DNA of 58,572 nucleotides from an uncultured Lachnospiraceae bacterium (GTDB lineage Bacteria > Bacillota > Clostridia > Lachnospirales > Lachnospiraceae), in the NCBI GenBank assembly GCA_900317825.1, contig ONIH01000006.1, forward strand, positions 1-58,572, read 5' to 3'. The notes below the pieces were generated by a model that saw only the letters and a list, made by a program, of their open reading frames with translations, had not been told where the DNA came from and searched no databases. Shown in pieces: positions 26,785 through 36,900 of the stretch (positions are counted from its first letter, which is position 1; every line of letters starts with the position of its first letter). Made by a program: the position numbers and the translations under genes.

Positions 26785-26790
26785 ATTATA
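26785..26790 (-). promoter_or_regulatory. -10 element before the DUF5685/crp pair
   Basis: On the minus strand this is a perfect TATAAT located 46 nt before the gene start. The matching -35 is weak (TGGTAA at 18 bp). On the plus strand, TATACT at 26884-26889 could serve pyrB, also without a good -35. Confidence 0.4.
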
Positions 26791-26930
26791 GTAGCCTAAC
26801 AGAGCTTTTACCATTAAAATTTGATTAAATATGAAAATGGACGCAGAGCCTTTTTTCATCTACCCAAAACGGAAAAAAAGGGTTATACTATGTAACGGAA
26901 TTTTTTGACCTGAAGGTATAAGGAGGAAAA

Positions 26931-27890
26931 ATGCGCCACTGTATGAGTCCGTTGGATTTTTCAGTTGAAGAGCTCGACGAGCTGATGGGGCTTGCCACTG
27001 ACATTGAGAAAAATCCACAGAAATACTCGCATGCCTGTGATGGAAAAAGGCTTGCGACCTGCTTCTATGAACCGTCCACCAGGACGAGACTTTCGTTTGA
27101 ATCTGCGATGCTCCGTCTTGGGGGACAGACTCTTGGATTCGCTTCTGCTGATTCTTCATCAGCGTCAAAAGGAGAGAGTGTTTCGGATACGATAAGGATC
27201 ATTTCGGGGTACGCCGACATCTGCGCGTTGAGACACCCGAAGGAAGGTGCGCCGCTCGTGGCATCTCTGCACTCGGAGATCCCGGTCATAAACGCTGGTG
27301 ATGGCGGACACGCGCATCCGACCCAGACTCTTACAGACCTCTACACTATAAAGTCGCTGAAGGGAAGGCTTGACCATTTTACGATCGGACTCTGCGGCGA
27401 TCTGAAGTTCGGCAGGACTGTGCATTCACTGATATCGGCGTTAGTCAGATACGCGGATGTGCATTTCGTGCTTATCTCACCTGAAGAACTGAAGCTGCCG
27501 TCATACATCAGGGAGGACGTCCTCGAAAAGAGCGGCGCCACCTACGAGGAGACGGAGAGCCTTGAGAAGGCAATGCCGAAACTCGATGTACTTTATATGA
27601 CACGTGTACAAAAAGAGAGATTTTTCAACGAAGAGGACTACGTCAGATTAAAAGACCTCTACATTCTCGACAAAGAAAAAATGAATCTCGGCAGGGATGA
27701 CATGATCGTTCTGCATCCGCTCCCGAGGGTAAACGAGATCTCGGTCGAGGTCGACGAAGACCCGAGAGCACAGTATTTTACGCAGGCAAAGAAAGCAGTA
27801 TTCATAAGAATGGCGCTGATCCTGACGCTGCTCGGGATCCAGGTAGATCCGTCCATTCCGCAGCCATCGAATAAGGAGGTCACATGCTGA
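26931..27890 (+). CDS. pyrB: Aspartate carbamoyltransferase catalytic subunit
   Basis: Second step of pyrimidine synthesis: carbamoyl phosphate plus aspartate to carbamoyl aspartate. The carbamoyl-phosphate site [13 protein letters not shown] (about residues 46-57), [10 protein letters not shown], and the [10 protein letters not shown] loop near the C-terminus are present. Length is 319 residues. The ribosome site AAGGAGG is strong. The gene overlaps pyrI by 7 nt, the usual arrangement for the enterobacterial-type holoenzyme. No PyrR-type attenuator is visible in the 190-nt upstream gap. Confidence 0.96.
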   Translation: MRHCMSPLDFSVEELDELMGLATDIEKNPQKYSHACDGKRLATCFYEPSTRTRLSFESAMLRLGGQTLGFASADSSSASKGESVSDTIRIISGYADICALRHPKEGAPLVASLHSEIPVINAGDGGHAHPTQTLTDLYTIKSLKGRLDHFTIGLCGDLKFGRTVHSLISALVRYADVHFVLISPEELKLPSYIREDVLEKSGATYEETESLEKAMPKLDVLYMTRVQKERFFNEEDYVRLKDLYILDKEKMNLGRDDMIVLHPLPRVNEISVEVDEDPRAQYFTQAKKAVFIRMALILTLLGIQVDPSIPQPSNKEVTC

Positions 27891-28315
27891 ACATAAGTGG
27901 TATCCATGAAGGTTACGTGCTCGACCATATCAAGGCCGGCATGAGCATGAAGATATACGATTACCTGAAGCTGAACGAGCTGAATGACGCGACGATCGCC
28001 ATGATAATGAATGCGAAGAGCAAAAAAATGGGGCACAAGGACATCATAAAAATAGAGTGTCCGCTCGGTTCCATCGATCTCGACATCATTGGCTACATCG
28101 ACCATAACATCACTGTAGACGTGATAAAAAATGACACGATCATTTCAAAAGAGAAGCTCTCCCTGCCGAAGGAACTGAAGAATGTGATCCGCTGCAAGAA
28201 CCCGCGCTGCATCACTTCGATCGAGCAGGAGCTCGACCAGGTCTTCGTCCTGACAGATGAGGAGAACGAAGTCTATAGATGCAAGTACTGCGAGGAAGCT
28301 TACTCCGGTAAATAA
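27884..28315 (+). CDS. pyrI: Aspartate carbamoyltransferase regulatory subunit
   Basis: Regulatory chain that gives nucleotide control to PyrB. The allosteric domain is N-terminal, and the zinc domain at the C-terminus has the four cysteines in the expected spacing: CKNPRC and, 22 residues later, CKYC. Length is 143 residues. It overlaps pyrB by 7 nt. Confidence 0.95.
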   Translation: MLNISGIHEGYVLDHIKAGMSMKIYDYLKLNELNDATIAMIMNAKSKKMGHKDIIKIECPLGSIDLDIIGYIDHNITVDVIKNDTIISKEKLSLPKELKNVIRCKNPRCITSIEQELDQVFVLTDEENEVYRCKYCEEAYSGK

Positions 28316-28335
28316 TTAGAAAAGGAACAGTTTGA

Positions 28336-29811
28336 ATGCAAACAGTTAGAACTCAGACCATTAGAAATCTAATAAAAGACACTGACCTGAAGCTCGTAAG
28401 TGGTAACGCTGATACAGAGATCACCAGCCTCGTGTACGATTCGAGAAAGGTCACAAAGGGCAGTCTCTATGTGGCTATAGTCGGCGCCAATGTCGATGGT
28501 CACGACTTCATCGCACAGGCAGTTGATGCAGGTGCAGCAGGCCTTGTCGTAGAAAAAGATGTCGAAGTACCGGATTCTGTAGCCGTGATAAAGTCAGACG
28601 ACACAAGGGAAGCTTTGGCGCTTCTCTCGGCTGCCTGGTTCGATCATCCTGCTGATAAGCTGAAGGTCATCGGCATTACCGGAACCAAGGGCAAGACCAC
28701 GACAACTTACATGATAAAGTCGATACTTGAGAATGCCGGTAAAAAGGTAGGCCTTATCGGAACTATCGAAGCCATCATCGGTGACAAGCACATCCCGGCT
28801 CTGAACACGACTCCGGAGAGTTACATCGTGCAGGACTACCTGTCGCAGATGGCAGATGCCGGATGTGATGCTGCTGTTATGGAAGTGAGTTCACAGGCAC
28901 TGAAGCTTCACCGTGTGAGTGGCATGACTTTTGAGATCGGCATTTTTACAAATATATCGCCTGACCATATCGGTCCGAATGAGCACAAGGATTTTGCTGA
29001 GTATCTGTACTGCAAGAGTCTTCTGTTCCAGCAGTGCAGACACGGCATTTTTAACGCGGATGACGAGAACCTCGAGGGCATACTGAAGGGTCATACCTGC
29101 ACCGTGAATACATACGGCATCGAGAAGAAGGCTGACTTCGAAGCTCACGACATAGAGCTCGTTCACAAGCCTGGCTATCTCGGTGTGAACTACAAGGTCA
29201 CCGGAGAAGAGAATTTCGATGTGACGATAGATGTGCCGGGACGCTTCTCGGTCTACAATTCTCTGTGCGCGATCGCTGTCTGCCATTTCTTCGGTGTGAG
29301 TGTCGAGGCTATGCAGAAAGCTCTGAAGGCTGCAAAGGTCAAGGGCCGTATCGAGATGGTAAAAGTGTCCGATGATTTTGCGCTGATGATCGATTACGCG
29401 CACAATGCGATGGCGCTCGAGAGTCTGCTGACTTCCATCAGGGAGTACAACCCTGGAAGGATCGTGACTGTCTTCGGCTGCGGCGGTAACCGTTCGAAGC
29501 TCAGACGCTACGAGATGGGTGAAGTGTCCGGTAAGCTGTCTGATTTCACGATCATCACTTCGGACAATCCGAGATTCGAGGATCCGGAAGCCATCATGAA
29601 GGACATAGAGACCGGCATCAAAAAGACCGACGGCAAGTACATCATGATCGAGGATCGCAAGGAGGCCATTAAGTACGCCATCGAGCACGGGCAGAAGGGT
29701 GATGTCATTATTCTCGCCGGAAAAGGGCATGAGGACTACCAGGAGATCAAAGGAAAAAAATATCCGATGGACGAGCGTGTCCTGATCGCCGATATCCTGG
29801 CGGGCCGGTGA
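28336..29811 (+). CDS. murE: UDP-MurNAc-tripeptide synthetase MurE
   Basis: Adds the third stem-peptide residue to UDP-MurNAc-L-Ala-D-Glu in the cytoplasm. The ATP P-loop GTKGKTTT is near residue 116. The substrate-selecting motif reads DNPR (SDNPRFEDPE, near residue 415), which is typical of enzymes that add meso-diaminopimelate rather than lysine. Length is 491 residues. It sits between pyrI (21 nt upstream) and priA, from which it is separated by a very stable hairpin. The DAP specificity is inferred from the motif. Confidence 0.94.
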   Translation: MQTVRTQTIRNLIKDTDLKLVSGNADTEITSLVYDSRKVTKGSLYVAIVGANVDGHDFIAQAVDAGAAGLVVEKDVEVPDSVAVIKSDDTREALALLSAAWFDHPADKLKVIGITGTKGKTTTTYMIKSILENAGKKVGLIGTIEAIIGDKHIPALNTTPESYIVQDYLSQMADAGCDAAVMEVSSQALKLHRVSGMTFEIGIFTNISPDHIGPNEHKDFAEYLYCKSLLFQQCRHGIFNADDENLEGILKGHTCTVNTYGIEKKADFEAHDIELVHKPGYLGVNYKVTGEENFDVTIDVPGRFSVYNSLCAIAVCHFFGVSVEAMQKALKAAKVKGRIEMVKVSDDFALMIDYAHNAMALESLLTSIREYNPGRIVTVFGCGGNRSKLRRYEMGEVSGKLSDFTIITSDNPRFEDPEAIMKDIETGIKKTDGKYIMIEDRKEAIKYAIEHGQKGDVIILAGKGHEDYQEIKGKKYPMDERVLIADILAGR

Positions 29812-29819
29812 TCATGGTA

Positions 29820-29877
29820 AGGCGGCGCGGCGGCCTGGCCGCCATCATAGGAGTCCCGCCTGCCCGCCGCGCCGCCT
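29820..29877 (+). promoter_or_regulatory. GC-rich hairpin between murE and priA
   Basis: A perfect 14-bp stem made almost wholly of G and C (29820-29833 with 29864-29877) encloses a 30-nt loop. It ends 1 nt before the AAGGAGG ribosome site of priA (29879-29885). No T-run follows, so a role in mRNA processing, stability or damping of priA translation is more likely than termination. Confidence 0.6.
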
Positions 29878-29887
29878 AAGGAGGAAT

Positions 29888-32080
29888 ATGTTCGCAGAGG
29901 TATATGTGAATCTGGGTGTGACGAAGATGGATCACCCTTTTACATACGCAGTTCCGGAGGAGCTGGAAGAGACGGTCAGACCGGGGAGTGAAGTGACTGT
30001 GCCGATGAGGGGCAGGAAGCTCCGCGGGTTTGTCATGACTGTCGAGAAAGAATGTCCGATGGATGAAAAAAAAGTCCGGTACATTCTGGATGCCTCGGAT
30101 CCGCACGCCGGCGAGGGCGAACTGTTCGCCCTCGCCGGCTTTATCCGGGAGAGATATGGAGGGACGCTCGGGCAGGCACTGTCGGTAGTCTTTCCAGCGA
30201 CAACGAATGCGACAGTAAAGACCTTTAAAATAGTTAAAAGGACTGGAAATATCGAAAAGGCTTTGGACGACCTGCTCGCGAAAAAGAGACATTCGAAGTA
30301 CACCGAAAAACTCTTTCAGATACTTAAAGATAATGGAACTATCAAATGGGATGACCTGAGACAGGACTACGACATCCCGTCCGCCACGATAAGGGACGCT
30401 GAGAAGTCAGATCTTGTATCAGTAGAAGATCACACGGCTCTAAGAAACCCATTCGAAAAACTGAACTATCTGAAAGAGGAAAGACCGGATATAGAACTAA
30501 ATGACGAGCAGAAGGCGATACTCGGAGATTTTTTAAAGAAGAGACCTGCAGTATCACTGATACACGGGGTGACCGGGAGCGGCAAGACGCTTCTCTACAT
30601 CGCGATGATAGAGCAGGTCTTGAAGGAAGGAAAGCAGGCGATAGTCCTGATCCCGGAGATCGCATTGACACTTCAGAATATCATGCGGTTCTATCGATTT
30701 TTTGGTGACAGGGTCTCATGCATCAATTCGAGGATGAACCCTTCTCTTAAGAAAGACCAGTTCGAGAGGGCGAGAGTCGGTGAAGTGTCAGTGATGATAG
30801 GGCCGAGGAGCGCGCTTTTTACTCCGTTTACGAACCTGGGTCTTATCATAGTAGATGAAGAGCACGAGACGAGCTATGTCAGTGAGCACCCGCCGAAGTA
30901 CCACGCGGTCGAAGTCGCTGTTGAGCGTGGGAGGTTGAACCATGCGCCGGTAGTTCTTGGAAGCGCAACACCTTCTGTGACTTCCTATTACCATGCGATG
31001 AATGGCGACTATCAGCTTTACACCCTGGAAAAGCGCGCGAACGACGCGGCGCTGCCAGATGTGTCGATCGTCGACATGAGGGACGAGCTAAAGCAAGGGA
31101 ACCGCTCGATACTTTCGAGAAAGCTATATTCATCGATAAAAGACAGGCTCGCAAAGAACGAGCAGGTAATGCTTTTTATAAACAGGAGGGGAGTCGCCGG
31201 GACTGTATCTTGCAGAGAGTGCGGCACGGTGATAAAATGTGAGCATTGTGATGTGCCGATGTCACTGCACCGGGACGGGTTTCTGCACTGCCACTACTGT
31301 GGCGCGAAAAGGCCGATGGTGCATGAGTGCCCGAGCTGTCATTCGAAGCTGATAGGCACGATGCGTGCAGGTACTGAAAAAATAGAATCCGAGGTCAAGA
31401 GGCTTTTCCCGCAGAGCCGCATTTTGCGCATGGATGCCGACACCACGAAAGGTGCTGACGGTTTCCATGACATCCTGAAGGCGTTCAATGATCACAAGGC
31501 TGACATTCTGATCGGCACGCAGATGATCGTGAAGGGACATGATTTCCCGGGAGTCACGCTGATGGGAATCCTGGCGGCTGATCTGTCGCTGAATATCCCG
31601 GACTACAGAGCGAGCGAGAGGACTTTTGACCTGCTGCTACAGGCGTGTGGGCGTTCGGGCAGAGGTGAAAATCCCGGAGAGGCTGTGATACAGACTTACC
31701 AGCCGGAGAATTTTGCGGTCGTTTCAGCTGCGAAGAACGATTACGGATATTTTTTCAGGGAGGAGACAGCGTACAGGAGGCTGCTGCATTATCCGCCGTT
31801 CATGCACCTGCTGACGGTCGAGATCACCGCGCGGACCGAGGAAGGCTGCATAGCTATGGGGAGCTTTATCACTGAGCGGCTAAAAAATGCGTTTCCGGGA
31901 CTTTTTATATCGGGACCGAATCCGTGTCCGGTGTCGAAGGTGAAAGACGTCTACCGCTATGAAGTCGTGATAAAAGACAGTGACTACGATGCGCTGATAA
32001 AGGCGCGGAAGCTGATGGATGAAGCTATAACCGATGAAAACGCGCCGAAAAACGCCGACCTCTGGTATGATTTTGAATAG
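29888..32080 (+). CDS. priA: Primosomal protein N' (replication restart helicase PriA)
   Basis: Superfamily 2 helicase that reloads the replisome at stalled forks. The N-terminal 3'-DNA-binding domain (MFAEVYVNLGVTKMDHPFTY) is followed by Walker A GVTGSGKT (near residue 226) and the DEEH box (DEEHETSY). A zinc-binding insert with eight cysteines follows (CRECGTVIKCEHC, then CHYCG and CPSCHS), then helicase C motifs (GTQMIVKGHDFPGVT). Length is 730 residues. Its start is preceded by the hairpin 29820-29877. Confidence 0.96.
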   Translation: MFAEVYVNLGVTKMDHPFTYAVPEELEETVRPGSEVTVPMRGRKLRGFVMTVEKECPMDEKKVRYILDASDPHAGEGELFALAGFIRERYGGTLGQALSVVFPATTNATVKTFKIVKRTGNIEKALDDLLAKKRHSKYTEKLFQILKDNGTIKWDDLRQDYDIPSATIRDAEKSDLVSVEDHTALRNPFEKLNYLKEERPDIELNDEQKAILGDFLKKRPAVSLIHGVTGSGKTLLYIAMIEQVLKEGKQAIVLIPEIALTLQNIMRFYRFFGDRVSCINSRMNPSLKKDQFERARVGEVSVMIGPRSALFTPFTNLGLIIVDEEHETSYVSEHPPKYHAVEVAVERGRLNHAPVVLGSATPSVTSYYHAMNGDYQLYTLEKRANDAALPDVSIVDMRDELKQGNRSILSRKLYSSIKDRLAKNEQVMLFINRRGVAGTVSCRECGTVIKCEHCDVPMSLHRDGFLHCHYCGAKRPMVHECPSCHSKLIGTMRAGTEKIESEVKRLFPQSRILRMDADTTKGADGFHDILKAFNDHKADILIGTQMIVKGHDFPGVTLMGILAADLSLNIPDYRASERTFDLLLQACGRSGRGENPGEAVIQTYQPENFAVVSAAKNDYGYFFREETAYRRLLHYPPFMHLLTVEITARTEEGCIAMGSFITERLKNAFPGLFISGPNPCPVSKVKDVYRYEVVIKDSDYDALIKARKLMDEAITDENAPKNADLWYDFE

Positions 32081-32083
32081 ATG

Positions 32084-32104
32084 AAAAGTGTCGGTCATTT
32101 TTTT
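32084..32104 (+). terminator. Short terminator-like hairpin after priA
   Basis: A 7-bp stem AAAAGTG/CATTTTT (one G.T) with loop TCGGT, followed by T residues, lies between priA and def. It is weak and may only reduce read-through. Confidence 0.4.
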
Positions 32105-32124
32105 CATATGGAAAGGAAGATAAA

Positions 32125-32607
32125 ATGGCATTAAGAGAGATAAGAACGCAGGGTGACCCTGTACTTGAAAAAGTGTGTAAGCCTGTAAAGACCATGACTC
32201 CGAGACTTCAGGGACTCGTGGATGACATGCTCGAGACCATGTACGAGGCAAACGGAGTCGGACTTGCGGCTCCTCAGGTCGGAGTCCTCAGAAGAATCGT
32301 CGTGATCGACGTAGGCGAGGGGCCTTATGTGCTCGTAAACCCTGAGATTATTGAAAAAGACGGTGAGCAGACCGGACAGGAAGGCTGCCTTTCAGTTCCT
32401 GGAGTTTATGGGATCGTGACACGCCCGGAGCACGTGAAGGCAAAGGCTTTTGACAAGGACATGAAGCCGTATGAGATAGAGGCTGAGGGACTTTTTGCAA
32501 GGGCTATCTGCCATGAGCTCGACCATCTGGATGGCCATATGTACACGGAGCTTGTCGAGGACGGGCTTCACAGGTACGAAGACGAAGGCGAGGAATCAGA
32601 AGAATGA
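32125..32607 (+). CDS. def: Peptide deformylase
   Basis: Removes the formyl group from nascent proteins; a metal-dependent hydrolase. All three family motifs are present: GVGLAAPQVG (about residues 45-54), EGCLSVPG (about 88-95) with the metal-binding cysteine, and the HEXXH-type CHELDHLDG (about 129-137). Length is 160 residues. It overlaps fmt by 4 nt, so formylation and deformylation genes are co-expressed. Confidence 0.96.
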   Translation: MALREIRTQGDPVLEKVCKPVKTMTPRLQGLVDDMLETMYEANGVGLAAPQVGVLRRIVVIDVGEGPYVLVNPEIIEKDGEQTGQEGCLSVPGVYGIVTRPEHVKAKAFDKDMKPYEIEAEGLFARAICHELDHLDGHMYTELVEDGLHRYEDEGEESEE

Positions 32608-33560
32608 ACGTGATATTCATGGGGACTCCGGATTTTGCAGTCCCGATACTTGATGCGATAGTGGCAGCAGGCCACAGGATAGTGCTCGTCGTGACACAGC
32701 CTGACAAGGCGCGCGGCCGCGGCAAAAAAGTGACCTATTCTCCGGTGAAGGAGTGGGCCATCGAGCACAACCTTCCGGTCTACCAGCCGGACAGGATCAG
32801 AAATCCGGAATCAATCGAAACCGTGAATAATATCCCGGCTGAGGTCGGCGTGGTGGCTGCTTTCGGGCAGATCCTTCCTAAGGAGATCCTCGACCATCCG
32901 AAGTACGGCTGTGTAAATGTGCACGCTTCACTGCTCCCGAAGTACCGTGGCGCCGCTCCGATCCAGTGGTCCATCCTGAACGGAGACGAGTACACCGGAG
33001 TCACGACGATGCAGATGGGGCCTGGGCTTGACGACGGCGACATCCTGATGCAGGAGAAGGTAAAAATATCCGATGACGAGACCGGCGGAAGTCTTTTTGA
33101 CAAGCTGGCAGGTGTCGGAGCCGACCTTCTGGTAAAGACTCTCGATGGTCTGGAAAAAGGCGAGATCACTCCTGTTCCGCAGAATGACGAGGAGTCTACT
33201 CATGTCGGCATGATCAGAAAAGATATGGGAAAACTCGACTTTTCTGCGCAGGCTTCTGTGCTCGAGCGCCACGTCCGTGGACTTTACCCATGGCCAGGCA
33301 CCTACACCTACTTCGAGGGAAAGAGTCTCAAAATCCTGAAGGCCGGAGTCATCCCTGACTCAGAGCTTACTTCCGATGAAAAGAATGCCCCGGTCGGCGG
33401 CATAGTCCGTATCTCTACAGACGGTGACGGAAGCATCGCAGTCCGCTGTTCCGACGGAGCACTTACTATCTACGCCCTCCAGCTCGAAGGCAAAAAGCGC
33501 ATGACGGCCTCAGCTTTTCTGAACGGCCACCCGATGAAGGTCGGCGAGCAGCTGGGGTGA
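32604..33560 (+). CDS. fmt: Methionyl-tRNA formyltransferase
   Basis: Formylates initiator Met-tRNA with 10-formyltetrahydrofolate. The N-terminus MNVIFMGTPDFAVPIL and the catalytic signature HASLLPKYRGAAPIQW (about residues 109-124) are clear; a C-terminal OB-like domain follows. Length is 318 residues. A terminator at 33638-33674 closes the unit. Confidence 0.96.
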   Translation: MNVIFMGTPDFAVPILDAIVAAGHRIVLVVTQPDKARGRGKKVTYSPVKEWAIEHNLPVYQPDRIRNPESIETVNNIPAEVGVVAAFGQILPKEILDHPKYGCVNVHASLLPKYRGAAPIQWSILNGDEYTGVTTMQMGPGLDDGDILMQEKVKISDDETGGSLFDKLAGVGADLLVKTLDGLEKGEITPVPQNDEESTHVGMIRKDMGKLDFSAQASVLERHVRGLYPWPGTYTYFEGKSLKILKAGVIPDSELTSDEKNAPVGGIVRISTDGDGSIAVRCSDGALTIYALQLEGKKRMTASAFLNGHPMKVGEQLG

Positions 33561-33637
33561 ACTATATCGAACTACACGTGGCTGCAAGCTTAAAGGAAAA
33601 TTGAACATATGGTTCCTGGTAAAAATCAGGAGATGCG

Positions 33638-33674
33638 AGAGCGCGGTGACTTTTATAGACACCGTGCTCTTTTT
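33638..33674 (+). terminator. Terminator after fmt
   Basis: An 11-bp stem (33638-33648 with 33660-33670, one G.U) is followed by a T-run (33670-33674). It separates the def-fmt unit from the surface-protein gene. Confidence 0.75.
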
Positions 33675-33708
33675 GTGGCAAAAAGTGGAAACGAACATAC
33701 CGGCGAAA

Positions 33709-33737
33709 TTGAGACTGCATAGGAAAGGCGGTAAAGT
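33709..33737 (+). promoter_or_regulatory. Promoter of the large surface-protein gene
   Basis: -35 TTGAGA (33709-33714), a 17-bp spacer and -10 TAAAGT (33732-33737). Transcription would begin near 33744, giving a leader of about 195 nt that opens directly with a hairpin. Confidence 0.55.
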
Positions 33738-33743
33738 ATTCCT

Positions 33744-33852
33744 TGTCCGAGGGACATACAGCGAATGTCCCGTAAACGGACAGTGGACAAGCAAAGATTT
33801 CTGATCCGGCCTGCCGGGTGCGACGCATGTACTCAGGCTCCGGATCCGCCTT
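33744..33852 (+). promoter_or_regulatory. Structured 5' leader of the surface-protein mRNA
   Basis: Two strong hairpins are visible. The first pairs GTCCG (33745-33749) with CGGAC (33777-33781) and GGGACAT (33751-33757) with ATGTCCC (33765-33771). The second pairs 33803-33813 with 33834-33846 (GATCCGG/CCGGATC plus CCTG/CAGG). If transcription starts further upstream, AAGGCGG (33725-33731) could also close both with CCGCCTT (33846-33852) as a junction stem. No known riboswitch consensus was recognised. The simplest reading is an mRNA-stabilising leader for an abundant protein; a ligand-sensing RNA is the alternative. Confidence 0.5.
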
Positions 33853-33940
33853 GAGATTTTTGCAGTTTGGGAGGACAGGTCCACGTAGCATATTGATAAA
33901 TATTCCAATTCTTCATATGAAAAGGAGGAATCATAACAAA

Positions 33941-36900
33941 ATGTTAAACATGAAAAAAGGTTTAGCTATCGTGCTTGCAGCAGCTACTGCACTGACATTC
34001 GCTCCTGTTAGCACACTTGGACTTCAGGGCGTAGTTGAGGCACAGGCTGCTACTGTTCAGGCTACAAACGCAAGCGCGAAAGTAACTCTTGACGGAACAA
34101 ATAATGCAGTTTTAAGTTCGACAACAGCCACAGTAAAAGCCGGCGGTTCTCTTACTCTTACATTTGAGAACAGCTCAGCTTCTGCTATTGCTGACGCAAA
34201 AATCACTGCCAAGAAAGCCAACGCTAATTCAACCGCAGGTCTTACAGTGACACAGGACGGCAGCCCTCTAGGTGATACAGGATCTGTCTTCACTCTTAGA
34301 GGCATCGCTGCTAAGTCTGGAACCACTAATGGTAAGACAACTGTTGTTATCTCATTTGCTGGAAATGCAGTCTCAGGTGCTGATTACACCTTTGAAATCA
34401 ATTACGGTGGAAAAGCAGCTCAGACGTTAACAGTTAACTATACCAACACTGCTGACGCCCAGAAGGCTCAGGATCTTGATGATGCTTCAAAGGCTATCTT
34501 CCAGGGAGTTGATGATACTGTCTATCTCAGAAACACCAACGACTTTAGTATGGATTTGAAGCCAAGCGTGGTCACAGCTGGCGGAAAGAGCTACAACGGT
34601 AGCGATCTTTACTATCAAGTGGCAGACGAAAAAGCAACCGCAGCTTCATTAACTGCGCCTGCTAGTACTACTCTCAATCATGGAAATTACAAGAGTGAAC
34701 TTGATGGAGGCACCACTAAAATCAGATACAAGGCTGAAAAAGGTAAGCTGACTCTTGCAAGAAAGGATGCATCTACAGATTTTGTAGCAGGTAGCTTCAT
34801 CTTAGCTGCTTACACACAGAACACAGATGACACTAACTACACTCTTGTAGGTTACAAGACAGTAAATGTAGGAATCGCAGCGAACGAGACCTATACTCTC
34901 GGACTTAAAGCTTCAAGCTATACAATGTCACTCGGAACTGTTGATGAGACAGATGCCCTTGAAGTAGAAAGTGTAGGAAAGGCAGACGGAACAAAGCTTT
35001 CAGGAACTGATCTTGATAACTTCAAGAATGCTGTAGCTGGTAACTGGACTGTTTCAGGCAGAGGTATTGTTACAGTTCCCAATTATGCAGGTGTAGCTGG
35101 AATCACAAGTGATGATGTGATTGCTGTTTATGACACAGCTGACAAGAAGTTTGTTGCAAAGCACGCTGGTACTACTGAGGCTACTATCACAGTCTCCAAC
35201 GGAAGTCAGATCGCTCAGACCAAGGTTCCTCTGACTGTTCTTGGAACTTCTCAGTATGCCCTTAAGGCTACTGCTGACGGAACAGCTGAAAGCGCTGAGA
35301 TCGGTGAGAACGATACCAACCCGGTTATCCTTGATGTAAAGTCAGTAAACTCATATGATCTTGCTAAGCATCTTTACAAGAGTGAAGGTATGACTCTTTC
35401 TTATGAGTCAAGCAACACAAAGAACACTGTTAGCGATGCTGGATTAGTTAAGGCTACAACAGTAACCGATTCTTTCTATGTAAAAGTTACAGGAAAGATC
35501 AACGGCAACATCGTTAAGCAGATCAGAGTTTACTTTAAGGTTAATGCACTTCCTTATGATGTACCTGCAGTAACAGGTGTTGATAAGGACCAGGCGGATG
35601 TCCTGAATGGAGTTGATTATGCTTCTGTAGTTAGAGCTGGAATTCCTACTGAGGAGCAGCTCGCTGCATCACAGATCAAGTATGTTCAGATCGATGCAAC
35701 AGGTACAGAGACGACAAACGTCACAGAAGCTCTTAACGTCGTTTCAACAAGCGGAGCCATCGTTACAGCTTCTCTTGCTGGACAGCGTGGATCAGCCGTG
35801 ACAGGAGTATCAAGCAATGGCGTTGTTACATTAGCTCCGAATGCTTACACAGGTGTTGCAGCTATCAAACTTGTTTCGACAGCAACCAGCACAACAGCTC
35901 TTTCTACCAACTATGTATTTGTAGTAGTTGACAAGAAGGATCCTGAGATCAAGGCTGCTGACGCTTATAAGATCGGTACAGTAGCTGGAGCTGAGGACAA
36001 CAAGTCATTTGAGTCAGACATCAACTTCAACGATATAATCGCTAAGTCTGGTGTTACCGTAAGAGCACTTGTAAAGGGTGATGATCTTCACGCAGCAAAG
36101 ACTCTCTATTCTTATGCTCCGACTCAGGCTGTAAACGATGCAAACTTCTCTAACGAGGTTGCTGGATCTACCTTCAAGGGAGTTCATGTAGCAAGAGTTC
36201 AGGGTAAGGTGGAGAACCTCCTTATCTCATATAACGCTGGTGCAGGAACAGCCTACAAGGTAGTTCGTATTGATTCTGTTGCAGGAGTACGTAACTCAGT
36301 TACGAAGATTGAGAATGTTACAACAGGCAAGGTAGTTTACGATTCAGCAAAGGATTCAGCTGTTGCTGTTCCAGAGCTTCGTCTTGATGGAAACACCACT
36401 CTGAAGGTAACTCTTGCTTATCCTATCGATAAGAATGACACTCATGCAAATATCTCTTCAACCAGCCTTTACACTCCTGGCGTCGATCATAGTTCTCTGA
36501 ACCAGAACATCATGACTGCTACAAGGGATGAGAAGAAGGCTGACGGATTCACTACTTTCTATCTGTATCCAACAACTCAGGGTACTCAGGTAGTTTCATT
36601 TGATCCTTCAGGTGACATCTCAGCAACTGATCATTCAATCGTTGGTAATGATTCTAAGCAGCTTTCTATCACCTACAGAGCTAACACCAAGCCTTCTAAG
36701 GTTACCGGACTTAAGGTTTCTAACAAGAAGGGTGCTAAGGTTTCTGTAACCTTCGATGCAGCTACTAACCACAACATGAAGTACTGGGTACAGAAGAAGA
36801 TCGGCAAGAAGGTTGCCGGCAAGTCAGTATCTTCTAACAAGGCTACTCTTTCTGTAAAGAAGGGTGCTACTGTTAAGGTTCGTGTAAAGGCTTACTACTA

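Noticed and set aside
28891-29730. 279-codon minus-strand ORF within murE
   Set aside because: Antisense shadow of a well-supported murE; no ribosome site or domain.
33601-33804. 67-codon plus-strand ORF between fmt and the surface-protein gene
   Set aside because: It runs through a terminator, a promoter and the structured leader, has no ribosome site and no recognisable protein features.
33725-33852. c-di-GMP-I, c-di-AMP, SAM, THF or cobalamin riboswitch in the surface-protein leader
   Set aside because: None of the conserved core strings of these classes could be aligned with the leader; the resemblance is limited to GCAAAG and a GC-rich stem.
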